NCBI RefSeq assembly: GCF_001676785.2
Contig: NZ_CP015910.2
Location: forward strand, 682,001-746,000
Direction: 5' to 3'
DNA length: 64,000 bases
Source of the DNA: Brachyspira hyodysenteriae ATCC 27164
GTDB lineage: Bacteria > Spirochaetota > Brachyspiria > Brachyspirales > Brachyspiraceae
The translations under genes and the position numbers were made by a program. This document shows, piece by piece, positions 34,783-45,546 of this stretch. Each line of letters starts with the position of its first letter. The first letter of the stretch is position 1. The notes under the pieces are model-generated. The model was not told where the DNA came from, made no database searches, and worked only from the letters and a program-made list of their open reading frames with translations.

Positions 34783-35277
34783 TTATGCAATAGAGTTATA
34801 TATAAAATGCACCATGTAATTATCTTGTTCAAATGATAAAAATACATTATGAAATAAAGCAAATATATAATTTATTATAATTGATTTTGAAAATATCTGA
34901 GTGTTTTCAGGAGATAAAGTTATAATTATTCCTACTATCAAATAAATTATAGCTGTTGATATAAATAATAATGCTGCTGCTCCAATTATTCTATCCACCC
35001 AAGATAGATATATAATTTTTAGTATATCTTTTATACTTTTTTCAACTTTTGAAAGTATTATTCTAATGATAGAGTAGGTGGCTATTAAAGATATCACTTT
35101 TAATATAAATGAATGATCAAAATATTTGGACATATGATTATATATTAATGGTGCTATTACAAATGTTATTATTATGGCTATAACAGGGATTATAGTTGAT
35201 ATTAATCCCTTATATAATCCATATATTAAAGCAAAAGCTAATATTGTAATTAATAGTATATCAATATTACTAAACAT
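34783..35277 (-). CDS. CvpA family membrane protein
   Basis: 164 residues with four to five hydrophobic segments. The N-terminal MFSNIDILLITILAFALIYGLYKGLISTI pattern is that of CvpA (colicin V production) proteins: an Asp in the first segment, then G.YKG. Family role is unclear and is linked to envelope integrity. Its start overlaps the end of the chemoreceptor-like gene by eight bases, so the two are translationally coupled. Confidence 0.8.
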   Translation of the reverse strand: MFSNIDILLITILAFALIYGLYKGLISTIIPVIAIIITFVIAPLIYNHMSKYFDHSFILKVISLIATYSIIRIILSKVEKSIKDILKIIYLSWVDRIIGAAALLFISTAIIYLIVGIIITLSPENTQIFSKSIIINYIFALFHNVFLSFEQDNYMVHFIYNSIA

Positions 35278-37246
35278 TTGATGATTTCTTTAATAAAGCT
35301 ATTATAGGGGCAAATGTAAAGCTGCTTTTCTTTCTATGCGTATTAATAATATTTGATAATGCTTCTATATCGGTATGAGAGAATGAAGAATAGTTTCCTA
35401 TTTTTTTAGTTATTTCATTAAGATCATCTTTAGATTTTATTACATTATTAAAATTATTAAATATTTTGTATACATCTTGATTCTGATATTCTATTTTAGA
35501 ATTTAAGTTATTTTGAACCTCAAGCATAGCAGATATATTTTCTTTTATTGATAAAACTATTAAATTTTGATTTACCAATATATTTGACATTACTTCATTA
35601 TACTGCTCTAAAGATTTAAAGTGGCTCAATTTTTTAGAATCATTATTTATATTATTTTCCATTTCTTCAATAAATTTATCTATAGTATCAGATATTCTAT
35701 TTATTTCTTTTGCTATTATATTACATCTGTCTTTTATATAAAATGAAGAATTTTCTATCATAACCAATCCTGCAAATATATCAGTAAGCATTTTTTCTAT
35801 TGATTCTGTTCCTTTAGATATTTCAAAGGATAAAGTACCTATTTCTTTTGCTACTACTGAGAAACTTTTACCATAAAATCCTGCTTTAGATGCTTGAATT
35901 CCTGCATTAATGGATAGAAGATTAGTTTTATTAGTTATTGATTTAATATATTCTATTGTATTATATATAGATTCTGTAATGCTGTTTACATCTTTAAATT
36001 GATTTGCAGAATCCATTATGGCGTTTAAAAATTTATTAGAAGTTTCTTTAAAACTTTCTTTTATAAGTCTTAATTCATTTTTCAATGACATTATTTGTTC
36101 ATTAGAGAAATCTGACTCTTTCATATTAGAAATAGTTTGATTTAATACTCTGAAATGTTCCTGCATCTGCGATTTATATTTATCAAAGAATGTAAATATA
36201 GTATTGGTATATTTTAATCCGTCTTTTATTATATTTTTTTTGCTATTTTTAGCTTCTATCAATCTGTCATTTGCTTCCAAAATAGAATCTATTTTAGAGC
36301 TTATTATATTATATGCATCTTTTGCTTCTTTATCTATTTCAAAAACGAACATAGATGTGTCCATTAAATTTTTGTCTATTATATTTAATTGTTCAGATAT
36401 CTTATCTATGTTATTTAATGTTTTTAAATTTAGATGCAATTTATTATTTAATACACTTTCTTTCTTTATTGACTCTAAAGCATTTTTAGCGAAAGATGAG
36501 AATATAGATATGGATCTGAATGATGATGATATTACTATAGCAAATCCTATTCTATCAAAACCAATATTATCCAAAGTTTTTTCTAAATATAAATATCTTA
36601 CTATTAATACTAATGCTATAACTATTGATATAATCATAAGTACATTAGTTTTATAATCATAATTCATTATCATATCTGTTAAAGTAGATATAAACATAAT
36701 TAAAAATACTAATAAAATGATATAATTTTTAAATAGATAAAATAGTCCAACAGCTTTTATATAGTATGAATCTGTATTAGTCTCTGATTCATAATAATTA
36801 ATTGTAACTGTAATGAATCTTCTAGGATACATTATACTAGCTACTATCAAAGCAATAGATAATATAAGTATTATTACAAATACAGTATTATTTAAATTCA
36901 TCAAATTTTTATTTTTTGATATAAAACTTTTTGAGTTTATAGGCATTAATACTATTGCTACAAGCAGTATTATATTATTCGCTAAATACAGCACCATAGA
37001 TAAATTTGGATTAACTTGCTTTGATCCGTAAGTAGATAAAAATATTATAATAAGAGATATAATATTATATATGAATATAAATGATAAAGTAACTGAAATA
37101 GTAATATATGTAACTTTTTTTGTTTTTATAGATAATAACAAATATATCATAATAAAAACTGACATTAAAGAAATACCAATTATAGGTGCTAATAATTGTA
37201 TTACTGTTATATTATATCCATATATTAAATTTGAAAATATATTCAT
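35270..37246 (-). CDS. methyl-accepting chemotaxis-like protein with multi-TM sensor, copy 2
   Basis: 658 residues. The N-terminal 260 residues hold about seven membrane segments with no periplasmic ligand domain. The rest is a long coiled coil with a receptor hairpin-tip-like segment NAGIQASKAGFYGKSFSVVAKEIGTL, related to the NAAIEAARAGE..GFAVVA core of chemoreceptors. It is divergent from consensus, so it may signal to CheA weakly or to another partner. AAAAGGAA precedes the ATG. Tandem paralogue of the next gene upstream, 11 bases apart. Confidence 0.75.
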   Translation of the reverse strand: MNIFSNLIYGYNITVIQLLAPIIGISLMSVFIMIYLLLSIKTKKVTYITISVTLSFIFIYNIISLIIIFLSTYGSKQVNPNLSMVLYLANNIILLVAIVLMPINSKSFISKNKNLMNLNNTVFVIILILSIALIVASIMYPRRFITVTINYYESETNTDSYYIKAVGLFYLFKNYIILLVFLIMFISTLTDMIMNYDYKTNVLMIISIVIALVLIVRYLYLEKTLDNIGFDRIGFAIVISSSFRSISIFSSFAKNALESIKKESVLNNKLHLNLKTLNNIDKISEQLNIIDKNLMDTSMFVFEIDKEAKDAYNIISSKIDSILEANDRLIEAKNSKKNIIKDGLKYTNTIFTFFDKYKSQMQEHFRVLNQTISNMKESDFSNEQIMSLKNELRLIKESFKETSNKFLNAIMDSANQFKDVNSITESIYNTIEYIKSITNKTNLLSINAGIQASKAGFYGKSFSVVAKEIGTLSFEISKGTESIEKMLTDIFAGLVMIENSSFYIKDRCNIIAKEINRISDTIDKFIEEMENNINNDSKKLSHFKSLEQYNEVMSNILVNQNLIVLSIKENISAMLEVQNNLNSKIEYQNQDVYKIFNNFNNVIKSKDDLNEITKKIGNYSSFSHTDIEALSNIINTHRKKSSFTFAPIIALLKKSSNV

Positions 37247-37257
37247 AGCTATTCCTT

Positions 37258-39192
37258 TTACATAACTTTAGAATATTCATCTACTTTAGTTTCTAAATCA
37301 TCTGTATATTCTAAGAATTTTTTCATTTCCTCATTAAGTTTATTAGTTATAGATTCCAAATCATCAGATGTAGCTAAAAGCTTATTCATATCCCTCATAA
37401 GGTTTTTCACCTCAGAATTTTCTATATATGCTTTTTCTGATATATCAATTACATAATCATTAATTTCCTCTATTCTAGTTTTGATATTTAAAAAATCATT
37501 TTCTTCATTAATGATTATATTTGTCATGTTTGATATAGAATTATGCATTTTATCAGTATTTTTTATAATATTCATATTGTAATCATTTTGTTTTTCCATG
37601 TTAATATTAAATTTATTGATTCTTTCATAGTGCATAGAAATTTCTGATGATAATTGAGACATATTATTATTAATATTATTACTTGAATATGTATATTTTT
37701 TAAATATATCTTCTATTTGAAATAATAAATCCTGCATTCTATTAGTGGCCTGAGATGTTTCACTAACCAATTCAGTAACCTCTTTAGATACTACAGAGAA
37801 GTTAGTATACCATTCTCCAGCTTTTGAAGCTTGTATACTAGAATTGATTGCAAGAGTTTTAGTTTTATCAGACATATTTGTCATAAATGATATAATTCTA
37901 TTTATCTGGAAATTTAATTGTCCGAAAGTTTCAGATTTAGCAAATTCCTTAATAAAATTGCTTTTTTCTATTTCCAATTTATTTTGTAAATCTTCAAACA
38001 TAGTTACTATATATCTGCTTTGAGCCTGTAAAGCATAAATTTTTTCTACAGAGTCATGTAATTTTAAGTTGGATTCTTCAAGTGTTTTTTTCTGTAATTC
38101 TACTGAAGCCTGTAAATTAGGATATGTTTCTATTAATTCATTTATTTTTGTTATATTAATTTTTCCGTCATTTATTTGAAAATTTTCTATAGTGATAAAT
38201 TCATTAGTATATTCAATTACTTTATTTATATCATTTTTTAAATTATTAATAGTAGAATATGTATTTTCCACTTTACTAACTAAATTATTAACAGATTCAG
38301 AGAAATTTTCTTTTAATTCAGATAATTTTTCAGCTGTATTTATAGCTGTATTAATTATTATAGAGTCCTGAGCTTTTATACTCTCTAAATCATAATACTG
38401 AGTTGTTTTCTTATATACTGCTGAAATAAATCTGCTTACTGATAAATATATCATTATAATATTAAATATAGCATATACTAAAGTAATTCTACTAAATGTA
38501 GAATTATTAAAGATTAAGAAATTACTTGAATATTTTGTATATATTGATATTCCATTAAAATCATCAAAAAATGCTAATGATATTAATCCAATTAATATCA
38601 ATAAAAGAATATTTTCCTTAAATTTTTTATTTACAGTCATTTCATATATAAATGAACATATAATTACAAAATAGTATATTGTAAATACAAAATCCCTTAA
38701 TATATATACAGTTCCCAATTCTCCTCTGCTTTTTATACTGTATTTCATAGTTTCATTTAATGAACTTATAGGTTGCTCTGTTGATATGAAAAGCTGAGGG
38801 TATAAAAGGGCAATAGCAAATAAAAGTATTAATATAAATATAATAGCTATATATAGTTTATTTAAAATAGAATGGAAATATTCGCTTAAAGTCAGTTTAT
38901 TTCGTATATACATCATCCATGGTATTATAGTTAAAGATAAAGCTAACTGTTCAAATTTATACATATTAAGTGCTAAATTATTATGAGGACTGTGTAAAGA
39001 TGTTATTATATTTGCTGCTTCTAATCCTGAAAATAAAAAAGATAAAAAACCTACAAGTAATATAATAGCCTGTGATTCTTCGTATAGCTGAAAATATATG
39101 TAAGCATATAATATTATACCAACTATTGATATAATAGTTGCTATAACAGGAATTCCTAATTCTAATGTTATAAGAGAAAAATCGTAATTCAT
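37258..39192 (-). CDS. methyl-accepting chemotaxis-like protein with multi-TM sensor, copy 1
   Basis: 644 residues from the ATG at 39192, which has AGAGG just upstream; the longer frame begins with TTG and is rejected. About seven membrane segments (to about 255) resemble a seven-helix sensor. They are followed by a cytoplasmic coiled coil with the hairpin-like NSSIQASKAGEWYTNFSVVSKEVTEL near residue 430. Like copy 2, it lacks a HAMP domain I can recognise and an extracellular ligand domain, so it may sense a membrane or electron-transport signal. First gene of a three-gene leftward operon ending with CvpA. Confidence 0.75.
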   Translation of the reverse strand: MNYDFSLITLELGIPVIATIISIVGIILYAYIYFQLYEESQAIILLVGFLSFLFSGLEAANIITSLHSPHNNLALNMYKFEQLALSLTIIPWMMYIRNKLTLSEYFHSILNKLYIAIIFILILLFAIALLYPQLFISTEQPISSLNETMKYSIKSRGELGTVYILRDFVFTIYYFVIICSFIYEMTVNKKFKENILLLILIGLISLAFFDDFNGISIYTKYSSNFLIFNNSTFSRITLVYAIFNIIMIYLSVSRFISAVYKKTTQYYDLESIKAQDSIIINTAINTAEKLSELKENFSESVNNLVSKVENTYSTINNLKNDINKVIEYTNEFITIENFQINDGKINITKINELIETYPNLQASVELQKKTLEESNLKLHDSVEKIYALQAQSRYIVTMFEDLQNKLEIEKSNFIKEFAKSETFGQLNFQINRIISFMTNMSDKTKTLAINSSIQASKAGEWYTNFSVVSKEVTELVSETSQATNRMQDLLFQIEDIFKKYTYSSNNINNNMSQLSSEISMHYERINKFNINMEKQNDYNMNIIKNTDKMHNSISNMTNIIINEENDFLNIKTRIEEINDYVIDISEKAYIENSEVKNLMRDMNKLLATSDDLESITNKLNEEMKKFLEYTDDLETKVDEYSKVM

Positions 39193-39378
39193 AAATCCTC
39201 TGCAATTAATCAAATATAATACTATTATAAGTTAATTTTAATATATTAAAAGTAGAAAAATAAAATTAACAAAAAATAAAATACCGTTTATATAATCGGA
39301 ATTAGTTTATTAAGTATTTACTTACTTATAAGATTTTTTACTTGTTATTTATTGTCTTACATATAAAACATAATGGTG

Positions 39379-40779
39379 TTATTCTGTAAGTTTTCTAACC
39401 CATCTTTCTTTTTTTAGCATTATAACACCTACTGTAATTTTTGCAAAGTCTGTTAATTTAGCTATGCCAAACATAGCCACAGGTCCTACAGCAGTAAATT
39501 TTGCTAATATCAAAGCTAAAGGGGCAAACATAAGTAATGATACAGGCACATCAACAGCAAAACCAAATACAGTATCTCCTCCAGCTCTTGAAACCGCAAA
39601 CTGAGCATTAATATACGTCCATACAGGCATGTAACATGCTATAAGTATTACTAAATTTCTTGTTATTGCCTGGGCGTCTATAGTAAGTTTTGAAAATATA
39701 AAAGGTATTAATAGAGTAGATGACATTTGTACTAGCCCAACTACTAAACCTGCTATAACAGAACCGTTTAATATCCATCTTGCCTTATTTCTAGCATCTT
39801 CCAATTCACCTCGTCCAAGAGTACCTCCTACAACTACCATAGTAGATACAAATATTCCCTGAAAAACTAAATAGAATATATTAGCTATAGTGAATCCTGA
39901 AGCCATTCCTGCCACAGTTTCAGCTCCGCCTCTGCTATTATATAAAGCTGTCATAAACATTTCGCTTAATCCCCAGCTTATTTCACTCAAAAATATTAAA
40001 CTTGATTTTTTAAGCATTGAATAAAATACATTTAATTTTACTTTAAGTATTTCTCTAGTTCTTACATAAAATTTTTCTTTATGAAGTTTTATATACACTA
40101 TAAATAAAATCATTTCTATTATTCTAGCTATTAATGTGGCAATGGCAGCACCTTTTTCTTCAAGTCTAGGGGCTCCGAAATTTCCATATATAAGTATATA
40201 ATTTCCAAGAGTATTACAGAATGTAGCTATAACAGATATTATAAGAGGAATATGAGGTTTTCCTATCTCTCTGTATGATGTTCCTATAGCACCGGATATT
40301 GATATAGGTATAAAAGTAAATGCTATTATACTCATATATTTTGTACTTGATAATAGTATTTCTTCTTGAGATGCATTTCCTCTAGTCATTAATCTCATAA
40401 ATATTTCAGGATTAACAAGCATTAATATCATATAGGAAATAGAAATTACAAGCGGAAGTATCACTTTAAATCTAAATGCCTGCTGCATGCCTTCTTTATT
40501 ATCAGCCCCATTATTTTGAGCCATATATATCCCGCCTGCACCATAACATGTATTAAGTATTACCAAATATATAAAGTTTAATTGATTAGATACATTTACA
40601 GCAGCCATTTTTATATCTCCTAATTCTGCTACCATAAAGTTATCAATTAAAGATACCATACCCATTATAAGCTGCTGAAGCATTACAGGCACTGCAATTG
40701 ATATGCATAATTTATAAAAATCAAAATTTCCGAAAAGAGTTTTTTTACCGTTGTTAAATTTCATTGAATTGGTATTCAT
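39379..40779 (-). CDS. MATE family multidrug/metabolite exporter
   Basis: 466 residues with twelve membrane segments in two halves. KLCISIAVPVMLQQLIMGMVSLIDNFMVAELGDIKMAAVNVSNQ is the typical MATE start. The middle GAAIATLIARIIEMILFI and the second half SEISWGLSEMFMTALYNSRGGAETVAGM agree with NorM/DinF-type transporters. It uses a sodium or proton gradient to export organic cations or other metabolites; substrate unknown. Stands alone. Confidence 0.9.
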   Translation of the reverse strand: MNTNSMKFNNGKKTLFGNFDFYKLCISIAVPVMLQQLIMGMVSLIDNFMVAELGDIKMAAVNVSNQLNFIYLVILNTCYGAGGIYMAQNNGADNKEGMQQAFRFKVILPLVISISYMILMLVNPEIFMRLMTRGNASQEEILLSSTKYMSIIAFTFIPISISGAIGTSYREIGKPHIPLIISVIATFCNTLGNYILIYGNFGAPRLEEKGAAIATLIARIIEMILFIVYIKLHKEKFYVRTREILKVKLNVFYSMLKKSSLIFLSEISWGLSEMFMTALYNSRGGAETVAGMASGFTIANIFYLVFQGIFVSTMVVVGGTLGRGELEDARNKARWILNGSVIAGLVVGLVQMSSTLLIPFIFSKLTIDAQAITRNLVILIACYMPVWTYINAQFAVSRAGGDTVFGFAVDVPVSLLMFAPLALILAKFTAVGPVAMFGIAKLTDFAKITVGVIMLKKERWVRKLTE

Positions 40780-40948
40780 AGTATAATCTCTTTTAATAAA
40801 AGTTGTTATAAAATAAAATTAAAGTATAAATTCGGTCTAATTAATAAAACGAGATGTAATATATAGCTATTTTTATATTTGTCAATATGATTTATATAAT
40901 TTTTTAATCTTTTTATCAAAATAATTATATGAAATATATTTTACATTA

Positions 40949-41494
40949 TTATTGATTTTTTGCTAATAAATCCTGCATTTCATTATAAAGTCTTATTAAA
41001 TCATTTGCGGCATCTTTTTTTACTTTCAAATTTTTGAATCCATCAGCAGTTTCTACTCTTATATCAGTTAAAACTTTCATTTCTTTTATAGTGTTTTCAG
41101 CATTGATACTGTAGCTTCTATCAACATAGGAAGTATCCATAAAATATATAGAAGTACCATATATTATTTCACTTTCTGTTTTAGGCATAAGAGATGTATA
41201 ATGAAGAATTAAATATGTTCCATCTTCAAATTTCAATACTATTTTATTTGTGTCTGTTATATTAAATGAGCTGTCTGCTATGTACTGCACTTCTAATATT
41301 ATATTATTATAACCGCTTACACTTTTTAATCTGAATTTGATAGTTTCTGACCAATAGCTCATGGAAATATAATCTGTTTGATAGAATCTTTCTCCGTAAA
41401 AAGAATCTTCTATTAAATGCACTTTGGCGGCACATGATGATAATGTTATAATAAGTGTAAATAACAATAATATTTTTTTCAATATTATCTCCAT
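40949..41494 (-). CDS. small lipoprotein, unknown function
   Basis: 181 residues. The signal MEIILKKILLLFTLIITLSS ends at Cys21 (LSSC lipobox). The mature part is beta-rich with no recognisable family. The ATG at 41494 contains GGAG, which also fits as a ribosome site for a TTG four codons later. The real start may therefore be that TTG (MKKILLLF); either gives a complete lipoprotein signal. Confidence 0.65.
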   Translation of the reverse strand: MEIILKKILLLFTLIITLSSCAAKVHLIEDSFYGERFYQTDYISMSYWSETIKFRLKSVSGYNNIILEVQYIADSSFNITDTNKIVLKFEDGTYLILHYTSLMPKTESEIIYGTSIYFMDTSYVDRSYSINAENTIKEMKVLTDIRVETADGFKNLKVKKDAANDLIRLYNEMQDLLAKNQ

Positions 41495-41666
41495 AAGATA
41501 AACATTTTGTTCATATATTATATAACCTATTTATTTTTTGTAAATAAAAGATGAATGTTTATTAATTAGATAATTTATATAATATAGTTGTAAATTATAA
41601 TTGCTATTTTATATGTTTTATTATATACTTTTACATCAATATTTATTATTGGAAGGGGTTAAATTA

Positions 41667-42716
41667 ATGGAGAATCCTATAAAAAATATTACAGAAACTA
41701 TAATAGGCGAATGCCGTAATTTTAAACATACTTTAAAAGAAATATTATACGCTATAGTAATAGTGCTTCTTATAAATACATTTTTAATACAGAATTATCA
41801 AATTCCTACAGGTTCTATGATACCTGTAATTATGCCTGGAGATAGGCTTTTTGCTAATAGATTTGTATATGGAGTAAAACTTCCATTTACAGACGGACTT
41901 TTAGGCTATAGACTTCCAAAGATTAAATCTCCTCAAAGGGGTGATTTAGTTGTATTCAGAGCTCCCCCTTCAGCTTCTTGGCAATGCGAATCTGCTATGC
42001 CTTATTATGAGCCTTCACCTTTAGTGCAGATGCTCAAACTTCCTGTTATGATATTTTCTCTTACTCCTTTTACTTGGGATCCTAGATTTTTACTTGCTGA
42101 TTATATAGGAGAGAAACTTACTGGAGGAACTCATATGGCTCCAGTTCCTTTATTTTTAGGGCTTAAAACTGTGGATTTAGATCCTAGAAAAGAATTTGTA
42201 AAACGTGTTATAGCTACTGCCGGAGAAACTGTTGAAATTAGAAATAAAAAAATAATTATAAATGGTAATGAAATAGAAGATAAATGGGGTTATTTCTTTT
42301 ATGGAAATGATAGGGAGTTTGTTCCTCGTATAGATATATATGGACCTATTTATGTTCCTAAAAAGGGTGATGTTATAATATTTAAAAAGTTAGTTGACAG
42401 AGATGACTATTATAATGATTTTAGTTCTTTTGAAGTGTATATTAATGATAAAGTGGTAAGCGATGATATTAAATTATCGTATTGGATGAATATATATGTT
42501 CCTAATGCTAAAGACAGACCTGATGAATATATATACAATGTTCCTGAGGATTATTTCTTTGTTATGGGAGATAATAGAGATCAAAGCTGCGATAGTAGAA
42601 TGTGGGGATTGGTTCCTTACAGACATATAAAAGGTCAGCCTATGATTGCTTGGATACAATCAAAAAGACCTGATGATGTAGAACAGGGCTTCTTCAAATA
42701 TTTTATAATTAAATAA
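41667..42716 (+). CDS. lepB: signal peptidase I
   Basis: 349 residues from the ATG at 41667, which has GGAAGGGG upstream; a longer frame from 41601 lacks a ribosome site. One membrane segment (24-42) precedes QIPTGSMIPVI with the catalytic Ser50. The general-base Lys179 lies in FVKRVIATAGETVEI, and the later VMGDNRDQSCDSRMWG box is complete. About 80 extra residues lie between the Ser box and the Lys box. It cleaves signal peptides of exported proteins at the outer face of the cytoplasmic membrane. First gene of lepB-unknown-queA. Confidence 0.93.
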   Translation: MENPIKNITETIIGECRNFKHTLKEILYAIVIVLLINTFLIQNYQIPTGSMIPVIMPGDRLFANRFVYGVKLPFTDGLLGYRLPKIKSPQRGDLVVFRAPPSASWQCESAMPYYEPSPLVQMLKLPVMIFSLTPFTWDPRFLLADYIGEKLTGGTHMAPVPLFLGLKTVDLDPRKEFVKRVIATAGETVEIRNKKIIINGNEIEDKWGYFFYGNDREFVPRIDIYGPIYVPKKGDVIIFKKLVDRDDYYNDFSSFEVYINDKVVSDDIKLSYWMNIYVPNAKDRPDEYIYNVPEDYFFVMGDNRDQSCDSRMWGLVPYRHIKGQPMIAWIQSKRPDDVEQGFFKYFIIK

Positions 42717-42732
42717 AAGTAAAGATAAAAAT

Positions 42733-44379
42733 ATGTATGATCAAATTTCTAAAGATACTTTAAAAGACTTATTCAAAATTTGGAAGGCTAAAAATATAGA
42801 GGATTTAGAAATTAAATCTTCAAATGTTTCAATAGTTTCTTTTAAATTTTATGCTTTATCTAAAGAAGCCAAAGACATAGTTCTTTATGTACTTAAAAAT
42901 GAAAGTAAAGAATTAAATTCTATAGATATAGCATATTCACTTAAGTATAGTCAAAAGCAAGTACCGGCTTTTTTTGATTATATAAATGAAATAAAAAAAT
43001 CAGGACTTTTATATTTAAAAATAAAAAGAAGAAGATTAAATTCTCATGATGATACTTTGTATTTTCTGCCTAATGTAAAATCAATAATAGAAAGTATAAT
43101 CTTAAAAGATGATATTAAAATTCCTTATTATGTAGATGCTTCATATACTGCTAATGCTTATAAAAAATATCTTCATAAAATTATTCATATATATGAAAAT
43201 GGAAATATTGTAGAATATAATAAAGCAAAAATAGATGATGATGAATTATTCACTTTGTGCAAATCCAATATTCTTTCTGTTTATTTTCACCAAAATGATC
43301 TTAGAGTTTATGTAGCTGTAAATAATAAAAATGTTATAGAGAATTTAGAGAAAAGTTTGAAAGATAATATTGAAAGTTCTGTCTTTATATACAATCATTT
43401 TAATATATTAAATGATATTGATACTTTTATATATGAATGCGATGTTCAGAGATTATCTACTGATGATATTAATATAAATTTTTTAACTAATAATTTAGAT
43501 TCTTCTACAATATTGAATATATGCTTAAAATTAGATTTAATTAAATTGGATAATAAAAATTCTATATTATTAGAATATGATAATATAAAAAAATATCTTT
43601 CATCTTCTATAGAAGAGAGAATTGAATCTATAACAAAAATTGTTTATAAAAATTATTCTGATTATTATAAGCATATTTTTTCAATTATAGAAAAAGAAAG
43701 CATATCAAAATCTGTACTATTTATGAAATTGAAAGAAAAATATAATCTTTCTATAACAGCTGAAACATATAATAATATTATTTATTCTATGTTTATTCTT
43801 GGTATTGCTGAAGTATCTTTTTATGAGAATGCTATACTTGCAATTAAAAATATAAATACTTATACAGAAGAAAATAATTTCAGAAGATCATTCATTAATG
43901 GAAATTTTGAACTTACATTGATAAATCATTATTTGTTTTCTAATAATTTTATTTATATGTGCAATTTATATTTTGAACTTGATAAGCAGGAAACAGTATA
44001 TACTTATACTATGACTGAAGAAAGCGTATTAAAAGGAAAAACTATTATAAGCGATGAAGAGTCAGAATATTCTTTTAATAAATTTTTGGTAGTATTAAAA
44101 AATATATTATTAGATAATAATGTAGAGATTCCAAAACATATAGAAACTAGTATAAAGCGATGGTATGAAAGAGGAATTATTTCTTATGTATATGATAATG
44201 TTACTCTTGTTATAATAAAAGATGCAAATAAATTAGAAGAAATAATTTATGAGGCTAAAAGAAAAGGCATTATTATAACAAAGATTAATGATGAATACGC
44301 TATAGTAAAATCTAGTTCTTCAACTAAAAAAAGTCTTACCAAATTTTTAAGACAAAGAAAGATAATAGTAACATTCTAA
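42733..44379 (+). CDS. uncharacterised protein, possible winged-helix segments
   Basis: 548 residues, no signal peptide or membrane segment. The first 110 residues (ALSKEAKDIVLYVLKNESKELNSIDIAYSLKYSQKQV, then LLYLKIKRRR) look like a winged helix. A similar segment recurs near 315-350 (ISKSVLFMKLKEKYNL). The basic C-terminus STKKSLTKFLRQRKIIVTF resembles the end of helicase-associated or nucleic-acid-binding modules. No family is named with confidence. It lies 17 bases after lepB and 26 before queA, so it is in one operon with them. Confidence 0.65.
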   Translation: MYDQISKDTLKDLFKIWKAKNIEDLEIKSSNVSIVSFKFYALSKEAKDIVLYVLKNESKELNSIDIAYSLKYSQKQVPAFFDYINEIKKSGLLYLKIKRRRLNSHDDTLYFLPNVKSIIESIILKDDIKIPYYVDASYTANAYKKYLHKIIHIYENGNIVEYNKAKIDDDELFTLCKSNILSVYFHQNDLRVYVAVNNKNVIENLEKSLKDNIESSVFIYNHFNILNDIDTFIYECDVQRLSTDDININFLTNNLDSSTILNICLKLDLIKLDNKNSILLEYDNIKKYLSSSIEERIESITKIVYKNYSDYYKHIFSIIEKESISKSVLFMKLKEKYNLSITAETYNNIIYSMFILGIAEVSFYENAILAIKNINTYTEENNFRRSFINGNFELTLINHYLFSNNFIYMCNLYFELDKQETVYTYTMTEESVLKGKTIISDEESEYSFNKFLVVLKNILLDNNVEIPKHIETSIKRWYERGIISYVYDNVTLVIIKDANKLEEIIYEAKRKGIIITKINDEYAIVKSSSSTKKSLTKFLRQRKIIVTF

Positions 44380-44404
44380 TTTTTTAAAAAAGTGATAAAA
44401 AGTT

Positions 44405-45481
44405 ATGATAGATTATTTAAATAAAGAAACCTATAATTTTTATTTACCTGAAAATTTAATAGCTACAACTCCAAATTATGAGAGAGATCATTGTAAGTTA
44501 ATGATATTAAATAAATCTACAGGAGAAATTGAGCATAAAATTTTTTCTGATATAATTAATTATCTTAATAAAGATGATATTTTGGTATTAAATGACAGTA
44601 AGGTAATACCAGCTAGAATATATGCAAAGAAGAATACCGGCGGTAATGTTGAAATATTGCTTCTTAATAAATTCAATGATGATGACAGTACTTGGGAATG
44701 TTTAATAAAAGGGAAGAATATAAAAGAAAAAGATATATTGTATTTAGATTATAGCAATTTAGAGAATGTTGGAAATATTGAGGCAGTATTGGAGAAAGAT
44801 AATATATCAACTAAATTAATAAAATTTTCTAAACCATTAACAAGTGAAATTTTAGATGCTATAGGTAAAGTTCCGCTTCCTCCGTATATTATTCAAAGCA
44901 GAAAAAAGAAAGGCGAAGAAGAGTACAATGATAAAGACAAAGAATTTTATCAGAATGTATATGCCAAAAATGAGGGAAGTATTGCATCTCCTACATCTGG
45001 ACTTCATTTTACTAAAGAGCTTTTAGAGAAAATAAAGTCTATGGGAATTACTGTCTGCTATGTTACATTGCATGTAGGTTTTTCTACTTTTAATCCTTTA
45101 AAAGAAGATGATTTACGCAATCATGTTATGCATGAAGAAAAATTTATAATACCTAAAGAAAGTTATGATATTATTATAAATGCCAAAAAAGAGGGTAGGA
45201 GAGTTGTATCATGCGGAACTACTGTTGCAAGAGTTTTAGAAAGCGAATACGATAATTATGATTTTAAAAGAATGGAAGGTTCTACTGATATATTTATTTA
45301 TCCGCCTTATAAGTTTAAATGCGTTGATGCTTTGATTACTAATTTTCACACTCCGCATTCTACATTGCTTGCTATGGTTAGTGCTTTTGCTGGTTATGAT
45401 AATATAATGAATTCTTATAAGCTAGCTATAGAAAATAATTATAGATTTTTTTCTTACGGCGACGCTATGTTTATGTATTAA
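44405..45481 (+). CDS. queA: QueA: SAM:tRNA ribosyltransferase-isomerase
   Basis: 358 residues, about the family length. FYLPENLIATTPNYERDHCKLMILN at the start, VLNDSKVIPARIYAKK, GKVPLPPYI, ASPTSGLHFT, LHVGFSTFNPL and the end LAIENNYRFFSYGDAMFMY are all QueA hallmarks. It adds the ribosyl part of SAM to preQ1-modified tRNA to form epoxyqueuosine in Tyr, His, Asn and Asp tRNAs. Last gene of the lepB operon. Confidence 0.95.
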   Translation: MIDYLNKETYNFYLPENLIATTPNYERDHCKLMILNKSTGEIEHKIFSDIINYLNKDDILVLNDSKVIPARIYAKKNTGGNVEILLLNKFNDDDSTWECLIKGKNIKEKDILYLDYSNLENVGNIEAVLEKDNISTKLIKFSKPLTSEILDAIGKVPLPPYIIQSRKKKGEEEYNDKDKEFYQNVYAKNEGSIASPTSGLHFTKELLEKIKSMGITVCYVTLHVGFSTFNPLKEDDLRNHVMHEEKFIIPKESYDIIINAKKEGRRVVSCGTTVARVLESEYDNYDFKRMEGSTDIFIYPPYKFKCVDALITNFHTPHSTLLAMVSAFAGYDNIMNSYKLAIENNYRFFSYGDAMFMY

Positions 45482-45546
45482 TAATATTAATTTTTTATTC
45501 TTTGATAATAATAAAAATAATAATTAAAAAGCAAAAAATATAATTG

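Noticed and set aside
36204-36656. Open frame of 150 codons on the plus strand
   Set aside because: Antisense to the chemoreceptor-like gene; hydrophobic low-complexity translation with no start signals.
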